A stretch of 22,660 nt of DNA from a virus: IMG/VR virus record IMGVR_UViG_3300005613_000432, positions 1 to 22,660 of that record; one strand, 5' to 3'. Within the stretch, counting starts at the first letter, position 1. Every line of letters starts with the position of its first letter. The notes under the pieces were generated by a model that worked only from the letters and a program-made list of their open reading frames with translations, did no database searches and was not told the DNA's origin. Shown here piece after piece: positions 14,684-22,399 of this stretch. A program made the translations under genes and the position numbers.

Positions 14684-17281
14684 TCACACGGTGATGTTGT
14701 AGGAAACCGCAGACACGTCCGTGTCAAAGTTGATGAAGGCCAGGCGCGCAGTGGCCATGATGTAGTGCGCGTCGGCCAAGGGCACCTTCTCCACCGCCAG
14801 CTTGATGTGACGCCTGAAACCCACCAGCCAGCCAGGCCGATAGACAGCGAGCAGTCTACCCAGCGTCCCGCCGCCGCTCGGGATCTTCCCCGAGCTGTTG
14901 GCCAGCGCCATCTGCTCGGAGACGATGATGGGCACGCCAAACATTGAGAGAAGCTGTCCAGTCAGGATCGTGGCCTTGGGGCCGAGTTTGTCCAACGTCA
15001 GGCAATCGTCGATGGGGATGGCCTTCTGGTAGGTATGGTAGTCCACGACGAAGGCCAGCTTGGTCGGGTCAACCCCATACTTCCCCATCAGCGCGCGGGT
15101 CAGCATGAAGTCGTCTGAGGTCAGCGTTCCACCATCTCGCGAGTTGTCAGTGTTGGTCACCAAGCAATTCTTCAACAGGCCATTGAACACCAGGTATTTG
15201 TTTCTCTTGTTGCCAGTGCTGGTCGGCGTGTCGTCGATGAGGTTGATGTTGGTGCTGGCTCCAGTTTCCGTGTCGCCGTTCAGGAGCACATTGTCCACCG
15301 CCGCCTCCATTGCCATGCCCATCTGGGCGCGCAGCTGAGCCGCGATGGGGATGATCGAGTCCTCGACCAACTCCTCAGTGTACGGCACGAAAGCCCCCAA
15401 CTTCTTGGCGTTCAGAGTCTTGTAACCAGTGGCGACCGTGGATTCGCCAATGGGCTGATTAGAGCCGATGGTCATTTGAGCTAGGTCGTCGGTCTCCGCG
15501 ATGTAGTACACGGTTGGATCAGCGCCTTCGTAGGGCAGGCGGTAGGGATCGCTCGGCATCTCCAGCGTGCGGAAAAGCCCCAGCACCTTGTTATCCAGGC
15601 GCAACTTGTGCCACAACTCGCTGGCGTAGATCGTGGGAACCCATTCCAGGCCATAGCCCGAGACATCCGAGCCCAGCAATTCGTCGGCCTTGACCCCCAG
15701 CGCCTTCAGTCCGCCGATAGCCTTGGCTTCCATCCGACCCTTCTCAACCGCATCGAAGGACTTCATCGCACAAGCCTTGACGATGGCGTCAGACGGGGTC
15801 TGTCCGGCCCCCTTGATGCACTCGATAGCGAAAGCCAGGTCGCCAGCGTCCAGGTGGCCATAGCGATGATCCAAATCCAACGCGCCGCTCGTAGCGATGT
15901 TGACCGGGAAGTCGATCTTGCGCCCCTTCACCATCGTCAGGGCCATCTCTCTGGCCCTGGTCTCAATCTTCTCATCCTCAGCTTTCTTGGCCGCGGCCGC
16001 CTCTTCCTCGGCCAGCGCCTTGGCCGCCAGCGCATCCTCTACGCGCTGAGCAACCAGTTCATTTAGTTTGCTCTCGTCCATGTCAAAAACCTCCTGAGTT
16101 TTGATTGATCCGCCCCCCTCTGGCGGCGGGTTATCCTCGCTGTTCACAGAGCTCACGCCCTCTCCCCCGACGCCCTTCAGGCCCGTAGCGCCCGCATCCC
16201 CTGCGGCTTTGCGCTCGGCTTCGCCCTCGTTGGCGTCAAGGTCGAAAGTCGTGTCTATTGATAGTAGAGATTTGAGTGGCATAACGATATTGCGAGACTC
16301 ACATGGCTGGTGCGTAAGACTCGCGTCTTTGCCGAGAGGCCATCGTGTGATCTGGTTAGCCTTGCCCTCCGGCCTGCTTTTCACCAGGTGCTGTGGTACG
16401 CCCGACGACCAACCCAGCTTGCCCAGCTTCGCCTGCTCCAACAGAAACGCCTCATACTCCTTGCGCTCGTCGAGCAGAGTTTCACACCAGATGCCGAAGT
16501 CGGTGAGAGTCAGAGTTGACGGGTGTAGCTTGCCTTCTATCACCAACTCCTTCCCGCTCTTCGTCCTGATTGGCTGAGCATGATGAAAGTAGGTGGTAGA
16601 TTTGCCAGGGAGCTCGATGTCGTAGTCAGTCTCTGGCGGGGGCGTGAAGAAGTCGCCCACCAGGTCGGGGTCATCTGACGTAGTAAAGCGAACCAGATAC
16701 CCCCCTACTCGGCCATCGCCGAGAGCCTTCACCGCGCCTCCCTGAGCAACGAGCGTCTCATCAATCGCTTTAGCCGGGACCTCCTCGCTCTCACCCTGCT
16801 CCGTTTCACCAATTGCTCCCGTTTCTTGCTCGTCCATATTCACCTCCATATTCTTAGCCTGCCCCGCGTCGGCGCGGGGGTGCCCCCCGCCTCCGCCGGC
16901 CGCCCGTTGGGCATCGGCGACTAAACCTTTGCTTCCTTCTGGTTCTTCTCCTGGCTTCGCCCCCCGCATCTTCGCGCCGCACTTGGGGCACTCCATCTCC
17001 GCGCAGGCCGCGCCGCGCTCGTGCTCCGCCAGGTAGCCGCACTCAGGACAAATGCACCAGTCCGCGCCGCCTACTCCCTGGCGGTCGCCACCTACACCCT
17101 GGCCTTCGCCGAGGGCCTTTTCCCCGTGCGCGGCCCGCCATTGGCTGTGGCACATAGCCACGGCCTGACCCCGCTGCTTCTCATCCTCCGCGTCTAGCCC
17201 CTCCGCCTTGATCACGGCGGGCGTGCAGCGCCCGATAAACTCCTGCGCAGTTTCGTTCTCGTTAGGTGTCGGTAGTGGCAT
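14684..17281 (-). CDS. prohead protease-scaffold-major capsid fusion protein (865 aa)
   Basis: One continuous frame from ATG 17281 (GGAGG five bases upstream). Residues 10-50 hold 'AQEFIGRC' and 'QAVAMCHSQWR', a short motif common at the start of phage head proteins. Residues 76-101 form a zinc-ribbon-like CPECG...CPKCG pair. Residues about 185-335 match a U9/S78-type prohead protease: 'GYLVRFTTSDDPDLVGDFF', a His in 'TYFHHAQ' (233/234), Ser in 'LGWSSGVPQH' (292/293) and 'ASLTHQP' (320-326). Residues 401-455 are a charged helix like an HK97 delta domain. About 460-865 is an HK97-fold capsid ('YGLEWVPTIYASELWHKLRL', 'TYQKAIPIDDCLTLDKLGPK', 'LLAVYRPGWLVGFRRHIKL'). Protease and capsid are separate genes in many phages. 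Two strong internal ribosome sites suggest shorter products are also made. Confidence 0.93.
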   Translation of the reverse strand: MPLPTPNENETAQEFIGRCTPAVIKAEGLDAEDEKQRGQAVAMCHSQWRAAHGEKALGEGQGVGGDRQGVGGADWCICPECGYLAEHERGAACAEMECPKCGAKMRGAKPGEEPEGSKGLVADAQRAAGGGGGHPRADAGQAKNMEVNMDEQETGAIGETEQGESEEVPAKAIDETLVAQGGAVKALGDGRVGGYLVRFTTSDDPDLVGDFFTPPPETDYDIELPGKSTTYFHHAQPIRTKSGKELVIEGKLHPSTLTLTDFGIWCETLLDERKEYEAFLLEQAKLGKLGWSSGVPQHLVKSRPEGKANQITRWPLGKDASLTHQPCESRNIVMPLKSLLSIDTTFDLDANEGEAERKAAGDAGATGLKGVGGEGVSSVNSEDNPPPEGGGSIKTQEVFDMDESKLNELVAQRVEDALAAKALAEEEAAAAKKAEDEKIETRAREMALTMVKGRKIDFPVNIATSGALDLDHRYGHLDAGDLAFAIECIKGAGQTPSDAIVKACAMKSFDAVEKGRMEAKAIGGLKALGVKADELLGSDVSGYGLEWVPTIYASELWHKLRLDNKVLGLFRTLEMPSDPYRLPYEGADPTVYYIAETDDLAQMTIGSNQPIGESTVATGYKTLNAKKLGAFVPYTEELVEDSIIPIAAQLRAQMGMAMEAAVDNVLLNGDTETGASTNINLIDDTPTSTGNKRNKYLVFNGLLKNCLVTNTDNSRDGGTLTSDDFMLTRALMGKYGVDPTKLAFVVDYHTYQKAIPIDDCLTLDKLGPKATILTGQLLSMFGVPIIVSEQMALANSSGKIPSGGGTLGRLLAVYRPGWLVGFRRHIKLAVEKVPLADAHYIMATARLAFINFDTDVSAVSYNITV
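16081..16095 (-). promoter_or_regulatory. internal ribosome site and start for scaffold-capsid product
   Basis: Inside the protease-capsid frame, AGGAGG (16090-16095) lies eight bases before an in-frame ATG at 16081 (Met401, 'MDESKLNELV'). This would yield a 465-residue scaffold plus capsid protein without the protease. The sequence is as good as any ribosome site in the window. Confidence 0.65.
16837..16847 (-). promoter_or_regulatory. internal ribosome site and start for protease-capsid product
   Basis: GGAGG (16843-16847) lies five bases before an in-frame ATG at 16837 (Met149, 'MDEQETGAIG'). Starting here removes the zinc-ribbon leader and gives 717 residues. The true main start of the protease-capsid protein may be this one. 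Confidence 0.55.
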
Positions 17282-17301
17282 ATAACCCTCCTGAATACGG
17301 G

Positions 17302-17346
17302 AAATAAAAAACGGGGCTACTCTCCCCGAAGGGAGAGTAGCCCCGT
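17302..17346 (-). terminator. strong intrinsic terminator upstream of the capsid gene
   Basis: On the minus strand a perfect 16-base stem (17346-17331 pairing with 17326-17311) closes on a TTCG loop, giving the exceptionally stable C(UUCG)G tetraloop. It is followed at once by TTTTTTATTT. It lies between the 54-residue gene and the capsid start at 17281, on the late-transcript strand. Confidence 0.92.
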
Positions 17347-17369
17347 GTCTCGCTGTTCCTGGCGCTCTG

Positions 17370-17389
17370 GCCCGCTATGGTGGGCGGGC
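17370..17389 (-). other. short GC hairpin before the terminator
   Basis: GCCCGC (17370-17375) and GCGGGC (17384-17389) form a six-base GC stem with an eight-base loop, 23 bases upstream of the terminator stem in the direction of transcription. It could be a pause or anti-terminator partner, or chance in GC-rich DNA. Confidence 0.35.
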
Positions 17390-17409
17390 GATTATTGATT
17401 GTCAGTCAG

Positions 17410-17574
17410 TTATGATTGTGCAACTTCCAGCTTCGCCCCATCATTCACCAGGGCCAGCTTCCAACTTCCGTTCTTCTCCTTGTAGAGTATGAGCACGTAA
17501 ACGCAGCCCTTAGGCAGAGCCTGGAGCCGACGGGCAACCTTGATGGCGGCTTGAGATAGGTCAGTTTCTGTCAT
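17410..17574 (-). CDS. small hypothetical protein (54 aa)
   Basis: The start is ATG 17574, overlapping the stop of the gp10-like gene as ATGA, which is strong evidence for coupling. The frame is open upstream but would lie wholly inside the previous gene. The protein is a small alpha/beta unit: helix 'LSQAAIKVARRLQAL', then two strands 'GCVYVLILYKEKNGSWKLAL' ending 'LEVAQS'. No family is recognised. It is the last gene before the strong terminator. Confidence 0.72.
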   Translation of the reverse strand: MTETDLSQAAIKVARRLQALPKGCVYVLILYKEKNGSWKLALVNDGAKLEVAQS

Positions 17575-17981
17575 CCCGCCAACCTCCTTACAATCTCCGC
17601 TATCCCCTCGCTGAAATAGCCTATGATCTGCGGCGTGTCGCCCCTGGCTATGGCCTCCGCCGTGGGCCAGCGGCCCCGGTGCATCCACGCCTGGTCTGCC
17701 TCCCCCATCACGTAGCGGGCATAAGGCACAGCGTTGCCCACCCTCCCCGTCAAATCCGCGCCCCGCCCCTCGACCTTCGTCGTCCAACTGCGCCCCAGCG
17801 TCCCCGTGCGACGATAGAGCGAGTCTGGCGGAGGAGGGGGATACTGCGCCACATTCGACTGGAGATAGTGGACGCTCTTGTGCATAGCGTCCTTGAGCAC
17901 GCTCCGCACCAGGCCCGTGTCGCCAAAACGGCGAATAGCCTCTTCTATCCCTTCGATTTCGACGGTTACACTGTCAGGCAT
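17571..17981 (-). CDS. HK97 gp10-like neck/tail-completion protein (136 aa)
   Basis: The N-terminus 'VTVEIEGIEEAIRRFGD', the central 'SLYRRTGTLGRSWTTKVEG' and 'GNAVPYARYVMGE' with a final 'HRGRWPTAEAIARGDTPQII' match the HK97 gp10/minor tail completion family, which joins head to tail. Length is normal for the family. ATG 17981 follows the portal stop after nine bases; the ribosome site is only an AGGA. Position is unusual: the family normally lies after the capsid and connector genes, whereas here it precedes the capsid. Confidence 0.8.
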   Translation of the reverse strand: MPDSVTVEIEGIEEAIRRFGDTGLVRSVLKDAMHKSVHYLQSNVAQYPPPPPDSLYRRTGTLGRSWTTKVEGRGADLTGRVGNAVPYARYVMGEADQAWMHRGRWPTAEAIARGDTPQIIGYFSEGIAEIVRRLAG

Positions 17982-17990
17982 TACCTAATC

Positions 17991-20243
17991 CTACACCACC
18001 GCCGCCACCCAGCATCTACATCCCACATGTGCGGGAGGATTCTCATACTCCTCCCCAGTCACAGGATGAATGAATGGCTTGTCAATATCAGCCACAGTAG
18101 CCCTGCGCCTCTGAGTGGGGATACTCGCTGGTAGGGCCTCGCCCTCCGTTACTGTGAGCCCGCCCAGCGGGGCGCAAATCGGACACACTCTCTCGTCGTT
18201 GGCGGTTACCCAGCGGCGCCCCTTTACAACCCCGCTTTCCTTCCAGGCCAACGTGTTCGCCTCAGCATAGACCCTGGTAATCTCCGTAGCCGCGATCATC
18301 TCGGCCCGCACGGGATTGTTGAAGATCTTCTCCACCCTGGCCGTCAAGTCGGGCAATGTCTCCCCCGCCTCGATCCAATTATTGATCGCCGCCTGCAACC
18401 GCGCCGCCGTCGTGTCGTTGATGCCAGAGATGAGATCATACGTGTAGCCCCTGGCCCACTCCGCCGCCGCCGTGTTCACCAGCGTCCAATCAATGCCAAT
18501 CTGGAACGGCAGCCCCGCAATGGCCGTCTGCGCCGCCTCTGCCATCACTTCCTCGAAAGCAGGAAGAAGAAGCTGCGTGTAATCCTGCTCGAAGCCTGCC
18601 CACAGACTCGCATTGCCAGCCAGGTCCTCGCCCACGGCCTTGATTCGCTTTTTAACGTCCCGCTGCTTTTGCAGCCATTCCATCGCCTGCGCCGCGTGCC
18701 TCCTCCACATCTCCAACAAGCCCTGGATCAGCCTCTGCTCCCAGGTCCGCTTCTCCTCAGCCGCAGGATCAGCGGACCCCGCGCCAAAAGGGTCGGCGAA
18801 GACCGCCTTCACCTCCTCGGGCCCCCGCGCCAGCCACAGCGCCTCCGTGATCCGCGCTCGAACGTGATCAGGGATGATGGCCGACTTGAACTCCCGCTCG
18901 GCGGGATTGCGCTCGTTTCTCACCAGCCTTAAGCTCACGTCCCGCCAGCGCCTGAGCTCAGCCTTCAATGCCTCCTCGTCGTCGTCGTCCTCTTCCCCGC
19001 CCTCCTCTGGCGCTGGCTTCACTGGCGCAGGCGAGGGGCGCGGCGCAATCATCGGCTGCATGTCGAAATACTTCTCGCGGATCTCGTCTCTGTCCATGAG
19101 CGGCTCAGGCAGCCCCATCGGGCCAACCACGCCCCTGGTCACAATGTCCAGCTCTTGCAGCCAGACTTCCTTTGACTCCCCGATCCGCACGTCCTCGAAC
19201 TCGCCCACAAGCCCAGGGCCATAGCGAGATAGCAGCTCCGCGCTCAGCTTCGAGCCCAACGCCAGCAACTTGGGGTAAATCGTCTGATTCATAAAAGAGC
19301 GTTCGGCGACCTTGGCGTTGGCCTCAGTCGCGTTCTCCGACAGCAGCCCCAGCGGATGACCAAAAATGTTGCAGATCATCTCTTTGGTAGCCCCCATCGT
19401 CTCCAGGAGTTGCATGTCCTTCTGGGAGATGGAGAGCGTGCTCACCTTTACGTCGCCGCCCCGAACGAAGGCGGTCTTATGTGCTCTGGACGCGCCCTTG
19501 TACTTGCCCATCCACCGTTTCTGAACGTGCTCATAATCAGCATCGCTGATATTCCCCACGTCCACGATGGCCGAGGGGACAGCGCTCTCCTTGAAAAACG
19601 ACAAGTCCCAGACTAACGCCTTGTTGTCCAATTCAACGGCCAGAGCCGCCGCTTCAATGGCGCTAAGGCCCTGGTAATCCCTCAGGGGATGCCATCTCTT
19701 CAGGTGGATCACTTCCTCACGAGAGAGGGGGCACGGTACCCCCCCCACGGTATAAACATAGCCTTTGATCCACTGCTTTCGATCTGGCACCACGGTCATG
19801 CGATCCGGCCGCAGTGGCCACAGCTCCAGCGGCGGACCCTGGTTAGGGTTTACGTAAAGATACGCATTGCCGCACAGCTCCAGGTATCCCGATATGGCCT
19901 CCATCAACTCGAACCCGCTCCAGCGGTCATTGGGGCGTTGCAATACTTGCTCCAGCGGGTGGTTGGGGACGGCGATCTTCTCCTCCCCCTCGGTCTCGAA
20001 AACGTTAAACGGCGCGCCGGCGATGGTGGCATTGATACGAGACACACAGACGTACACCCAGGCCGATTGAGCGTAAGCCTTAGCCTGGTTGGCATACAGC
20101 TCGTAGGAGGGGGAGGCCCCCTGGCTGGCCGCCGCCGTTTCCTCCATCCAGCGGTGTCTCGTGCGTGGCTTATCTGCCTTGACGAACGGCGGTACGTCCA
20201 TCGCCGTCGCCAACGTGTCGCCTATCGCGGCTCTCAAGCTCAT
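17991..20243 (-). CDS. portal protein fused to a MuF-type minor head protein (750 aa)
   Basis: I chose ATG 20243, with GGAGG eight bases upstream and a TGA overlap with the small membrane protein. The longer open frame starting at 20459 would cross that gene and terL. Residues about 50-400 are an HK97-type portal: 'WVYVCVSRINATIAGAPFNV', 'SGYLELCGNAYLYVNPNQG', 'LWPLRPDRMTVVPD', 'EEVIHLKRWHP' and 'GLSAIEAAALAVELDN'. It forms the dodecameric DNA gate. An acidic linker follows (413-424, EEGGEEDDDDEE). Residues about 625-748 are a MuF/SPP1 gp7-type domain: 'RAEMIAATEITRVYAEANTL', 'RVCPICAPLGG' and 'AHVGCRCW', with the conserved cysteines. The two are usually separate neighbouring genes, so this is a natural fusion. 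Confidence 0.93.
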   Translation of the reverse strand: MSLRAAIGDTLATAMDVPPFVKADKPRTRHRWMEETAAASQGASPSYELYANQAKAYAQSAWVYVCVSRINATIAGAPFNVFETEGEEKIAVPNHPLEQVLQRPNDRWSGFELMEAISGYLELCGNAYLYVNPNQGPPLELWPLRPDRMTVVPDRKQWIKGYVYTVGGVPCPLSREEVIHLKRWHPLRDYQGLSAIEAAALAVELDNKALVWDLSFFKESAVPSAIVDVGNISDADYEHVQKRWMGKYKGASRAHKTAFVRGGDVKVSTLSISQKDMQLLETMGATKEMICNIFGHPLGLLSENATEANAKVAERSFMNQTIYPKLLALGSKLSAELLSRYGPGLVGEFEDVRIGESKEVWLQELDIVTRGVVGPMGLPEPLMDRDEIREKYFDMQPMIAPRPSPAPVKPAPEEGGEEDDDDEEALKAELRRWRDVSLRLVRNERNPAEREFKSAIIPDHVRARITEALWLARGPEEVKAVFADPFGAGSADPAAEEKRTWEQRLIQGLLEMWRRHAAQAMEWLQKQRDVKKRIKAVGEDLAGNASLWAGFEQDYTQLLLPAFEEVMAEAAQTAIAGLPFQIGIDWTLVNTAAAEWARGYTYDLISGINDTTAARLQAAINNWIEAGETLPDLTARVEKIFNNPVRAEMIAATEITRVYAEANTLAWKESGVVKGRRWVTANDERVCPICAPLGGLTVTEGEALPASIPTQRRRATVADIDKPFIHPVTGEEYENPPAHVGCRCWVAAVV

Positions 20244-20413
20244 CTCCCTCGCCTCCGCTCCAAGAGTCCTACAATCAGAATCATCCCTATCCACCAGCCC
20301 GCTGCGAATCCCCAGCGCTCCCACGACACCCAGGGAAATGCAGCCGCCCCCAGGGGGAGCAAAACCAACAGGATTGCGGCCAGAAATACGACCACGTAGG
20401 ATACACGTAGCAT
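20240..20413 (-). CDS. small two-TM membrane protein (57 aa), holin-like shape
   Basis: A short frame exactly filling the gap between terL and the portal gene. Its ATG at 20413 directly follows the terL stop (TAG ATG). Its TGA overlaps the portal ATG. Two hydrophobic helices are clear: residues about 5-26 ('SYVVVFLAAILLVLLPLG') and 35-51 ('GFAAGWWIGMILIVGLL'), joined by a Trp-rich turn and followed by a basic end 'ERRRGR'. Two TM helices with a positive C-terminus resemble small holins, but the position in the packaging module is not where holins usually lie. It could instead anchor head assembly to the membrane. It is easily missed because the portal frame is open across it. Confidence 0.72.
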   Translation of the reverse strand: MLRVSYVVVFLAAILLVLLPLGAAAFPWVSWERWGFAAGWWIGMILIVGLLERRRGR

Positions 20414-21817
20414 CTACACCCACTCCATTCTGAACTTGGGGCGACTGCTTCCTAGCCACGCCAACGCCCCCGCCGCTATGCTATCTGGCAGGTGCCCCGA
20501 ACCGTAAACGTCATCAACGCTGGCGTACTTGTGTTCATTGTACATAAACTCAATCCTGGGCGATATAATTTCTTTGCTTTCAATAGCCTTGATGTAGTTG
20601 GACAAGAGATCGGCCCTGGCCCTGCCAACCATCGTGAAGCTGGTGGCTACGACGCCCAAAAGATCATCCACCACCGTGCCCAGGCCAGTGCCATCATGCG
20701 CCGCACGGGATCCATACCGTGTCACCTGTCTATTAAATTTCCCTACCATTACTGGCCACGGTAGCCGCCCGCACCGCTCAAAGGCTACCAGACGAACAGG
20801 CTTAACGTCTATTCTGTTGGTAACGATGATCGTCCAGTCCTTCTTCTTGCCCCAGTCGGCGCCCGTGGCATACGAGGCCATCCTGAGCTTGTCGCTGCCA
20901 CATGCCTCGCACTTCTTACCGTCTTCCTGTTCGGCCCCGCACTTCTGGCAGATGTAGACCGGCGCCTCGACCTCGATGTACTGGCCACTGTGGCCCTTGT
21001 ACGTCCCCAGACTGACGTCGAACATCGCCTCGACCGCCTGTGGCTGAATGGCGCGGTGCTCTGGCGACGGCTCTTGTAGGTCATACTCCACCCGCCACAT
21101 GGCATCACTGACCTCGCCACGCTTGCGCTCGACCTCGGTGGGGATGAGCCAGCCCTGCATGGTCTCACGATAGCACCATTCATAGACCGGCCACCCCTTG
21201 TCACCTGCTCGCCTCAGCACCTCAGTCATCGTGCCATCAGCGTGCTGGTGGGTGCTGCTCGCCACGGTCTGGGCTGCCACGCCATTGGCCTGCATCGTCT
21301 GGCCCATCGCCGCCTCGAAAATGGCCAGCGCCATCTCGTCTATCTCATCGAGGCGAAGGCGTTGGGGGTGGGGACCCCTGACGCTGGCTTGCGATGCCAT
21401 CAACGCCTTGATCCTGTTGCCGCCAGCCAGGTTCGTGTGCCGCCTGGCAGGATCGGAGCGAAGAAAGGCCCTGGGCGCCCCTGGATAATCCCACCGCGTC
21501 TGCATGCAGTTGTGAACGTTCTCGCTCTGCTCCCCCGACCCGCCCAGGATATTCACGTCAGCGCCCAGCGTGACAGCCTCAGTGAGGCCCAGGACAGCCA
21601 ATAGAAAGCTCTTGCCACCGAATCCGCGACTGGCCTTCCAGACGGCCATGGAGTCCTTGGCGAAATAGGCATCGGCGAAGGCCCGCCAGGGCGTGGTATG
21701 GTTTGGGCAGACCTGCACGTTGGGGATGTCTACTCCCCACACCTTCTGGACGAAGAGCCTTAGCTCCGCCTCAGATTGCAGGGGCAGGTCGAATTTCCAA
21801 TCAATTGCCTTCATCAT
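20414..21817 (-). CDS. terL: terminase large subunit (467 aa)
   Basis: ATPase and nuclease that pumps and cuts DNA at the portal. Walker A-like 'KASRGFGGKS' is at 61-70. Walker B 'RLRLDEID' is at 153-160, with catalytic Asp157/Glu158. The motif around 'VASSTHQHADG' (185-195) fits the coupling region. The nuclease domain carries 'ATGADWG' (Asp321), 'AAHDGTGLG' (Asp375) and 'GSGHLPDSIAAG' (Asp445), the usual acidic set. Between the two domains is a zinc ribbon with Cys290, Cys293, Cys303 and Cys306. Length is normal for siphophages. The start overlaps terS by 17 bases. ATG ATG leaves a one-residue ambiguity. Confidence 0.95.
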   Translation of the reverse strand: MMKAIDWKFDLPLQSEAELRLFVQKVWGVDIPNVQVCPNHTTPWRAFADAYFAKDSMAVWKASRGFGGKSFLLAVLGLTEAVTLGADVNILGGSGEQSENVHNCMQTRWDYPGAPRAFLRSDPARRHTNLAGGNRIKALMASQASVRGPHPQRLRLDEIDEMALAIFEAAMGQTMQANGVAAQTVASSTHQHADGTMTEVLRRAGDKGWPVYEWCYRETMQGWLIPTEVERKRGEVSDAMWRVEYDLQEPSPEHRAIQPQAVEAMFDVSLGTYKGHSGQYIEVEAPVYICQKCGAEQEDGKKCEACGSDKLRMASYATGADWGKKKDWTIIVTNRIDVKPVRLVAFERCGRLPWPVMVGKFNRQVTRYGSRAAHDGTGLGTVVDDLLGVVATSFTMVGRARADLLSNYIKAIESKEIISPRIEFMYNEHKYASVDDVYGSGHLPDSIAAGALAWLGSSRPKFRMEWV

Positions 21818-22310
21818 TCACATACTCGCGCACGATGATCGTGGTCAGCGATTCGATCTTCTCCCCCTTACTGGTTAGGTCCAGACCCTTGGGAGCGTCC
21901 AGCCCCAGAATCTTACACCGCCGCTCAATGCACCACTGAACGCCAGCCAGAAAGCTCGGGTTGCCAACCTGTCCCTCACGCCGTATCTGTGCCTTGTCGC
22001 GCGGCTTCTCGCTGGCAATCTTCTCAGTGATCGAGGTTTCCTTGTCCCGCTTGCTCTCTTCCCAAGCATCCCAGTACTCGCGCTCCAATCTATCAATCTT
22101 GGCAAGCTCTTTGGCTTTGGCTTCGTCAAAATCAATGAGGGAAGATGCAAGCCATTCAACCTGTAGAGCCTTGAGGTCTCGGCTGACAGTAGATTGGTCA
22201 ACGCCGATTTCTTCTGCGATGTCGGCCTGTATCTGACCCGCAAGGTACAAGTCAGCTATTCGCCGCCTATCCCTTGCAAGTTCTGCCGATGATCTACGTC
22301 TCCCACTCAT
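21801..22310 (-). CDS. terS: terminase small subunit, HTH protein (169 aa)
   Basis: A DNA-binding protein likely to recognise the packaging site and recruit TerL. Residues about 15-50 form a helix-turn-helix: 'RRIADLYLAGQIQADIAEEI' then 'VDQSTVSRDLKALQ'. Two long charged helices follow ('FDEAKAKELAKIDRLEREYW'), suited to oligomerisation. The C-terminus has 'FLAGVQWCIERRCKILGLDA', a pattern often seen in this family. It lies directly upstream of terL and overlaps it. ATG 22310 has no good ribosome site; it is the first gene after the minus-strand promoter, with a leader of about 100 bases. An HTH regulator is a less likely alternative. Confidence 0.8.
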   Translation of the reverse strand: MSGRRRSSAELARDRRRIADLYLAGQIQADIAEEIGVDQSTVSRDLKALQVEWLASSLIDFDEAKAKELAKIDRLEREYWDAWEESKRDKETSITEKIASEKPRDKAQIRREGQVGNPSFLAGVQWCIERRCKILGLDAPKGLDLTSKGEKIESLTTIIVREYVNDEGN

Positions 22311-22399
22311 TATGTCTATGCACCCAAGTATGCAAGTTTACCCCAAAAGCCTCGGCTCGCCGTGCGTCAGGTCGGCCCAGCGCTGAATTGCGACGGCGC

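Noticed and set aside
14617-14940. A 108-residue N-terminal extension of the large lipoprotein.
   Set aside because: It lies antiphase within the capsid gene and has an Arg/Trp/Ser-rich shadow composition. ATG 14616 has GGAGG and begins a clean signal peptide.
17282-17409. A promoter for the capsid gene around the terminator.
   Set aside because: I looked for -35/-10 pairs on the minus strand and found no pair with acceptable match and spacing; the T-tract region only resembles a -10 by AT content.
20244-20459. A 72-residue N-terminal extension of the portal protein.
   Set aside because: It would overlap terL and the two-TM gene in another frame, the sequence does not look like a portal N-terminus, and ATG 20243 has a good ribosome site and a coupled stop.
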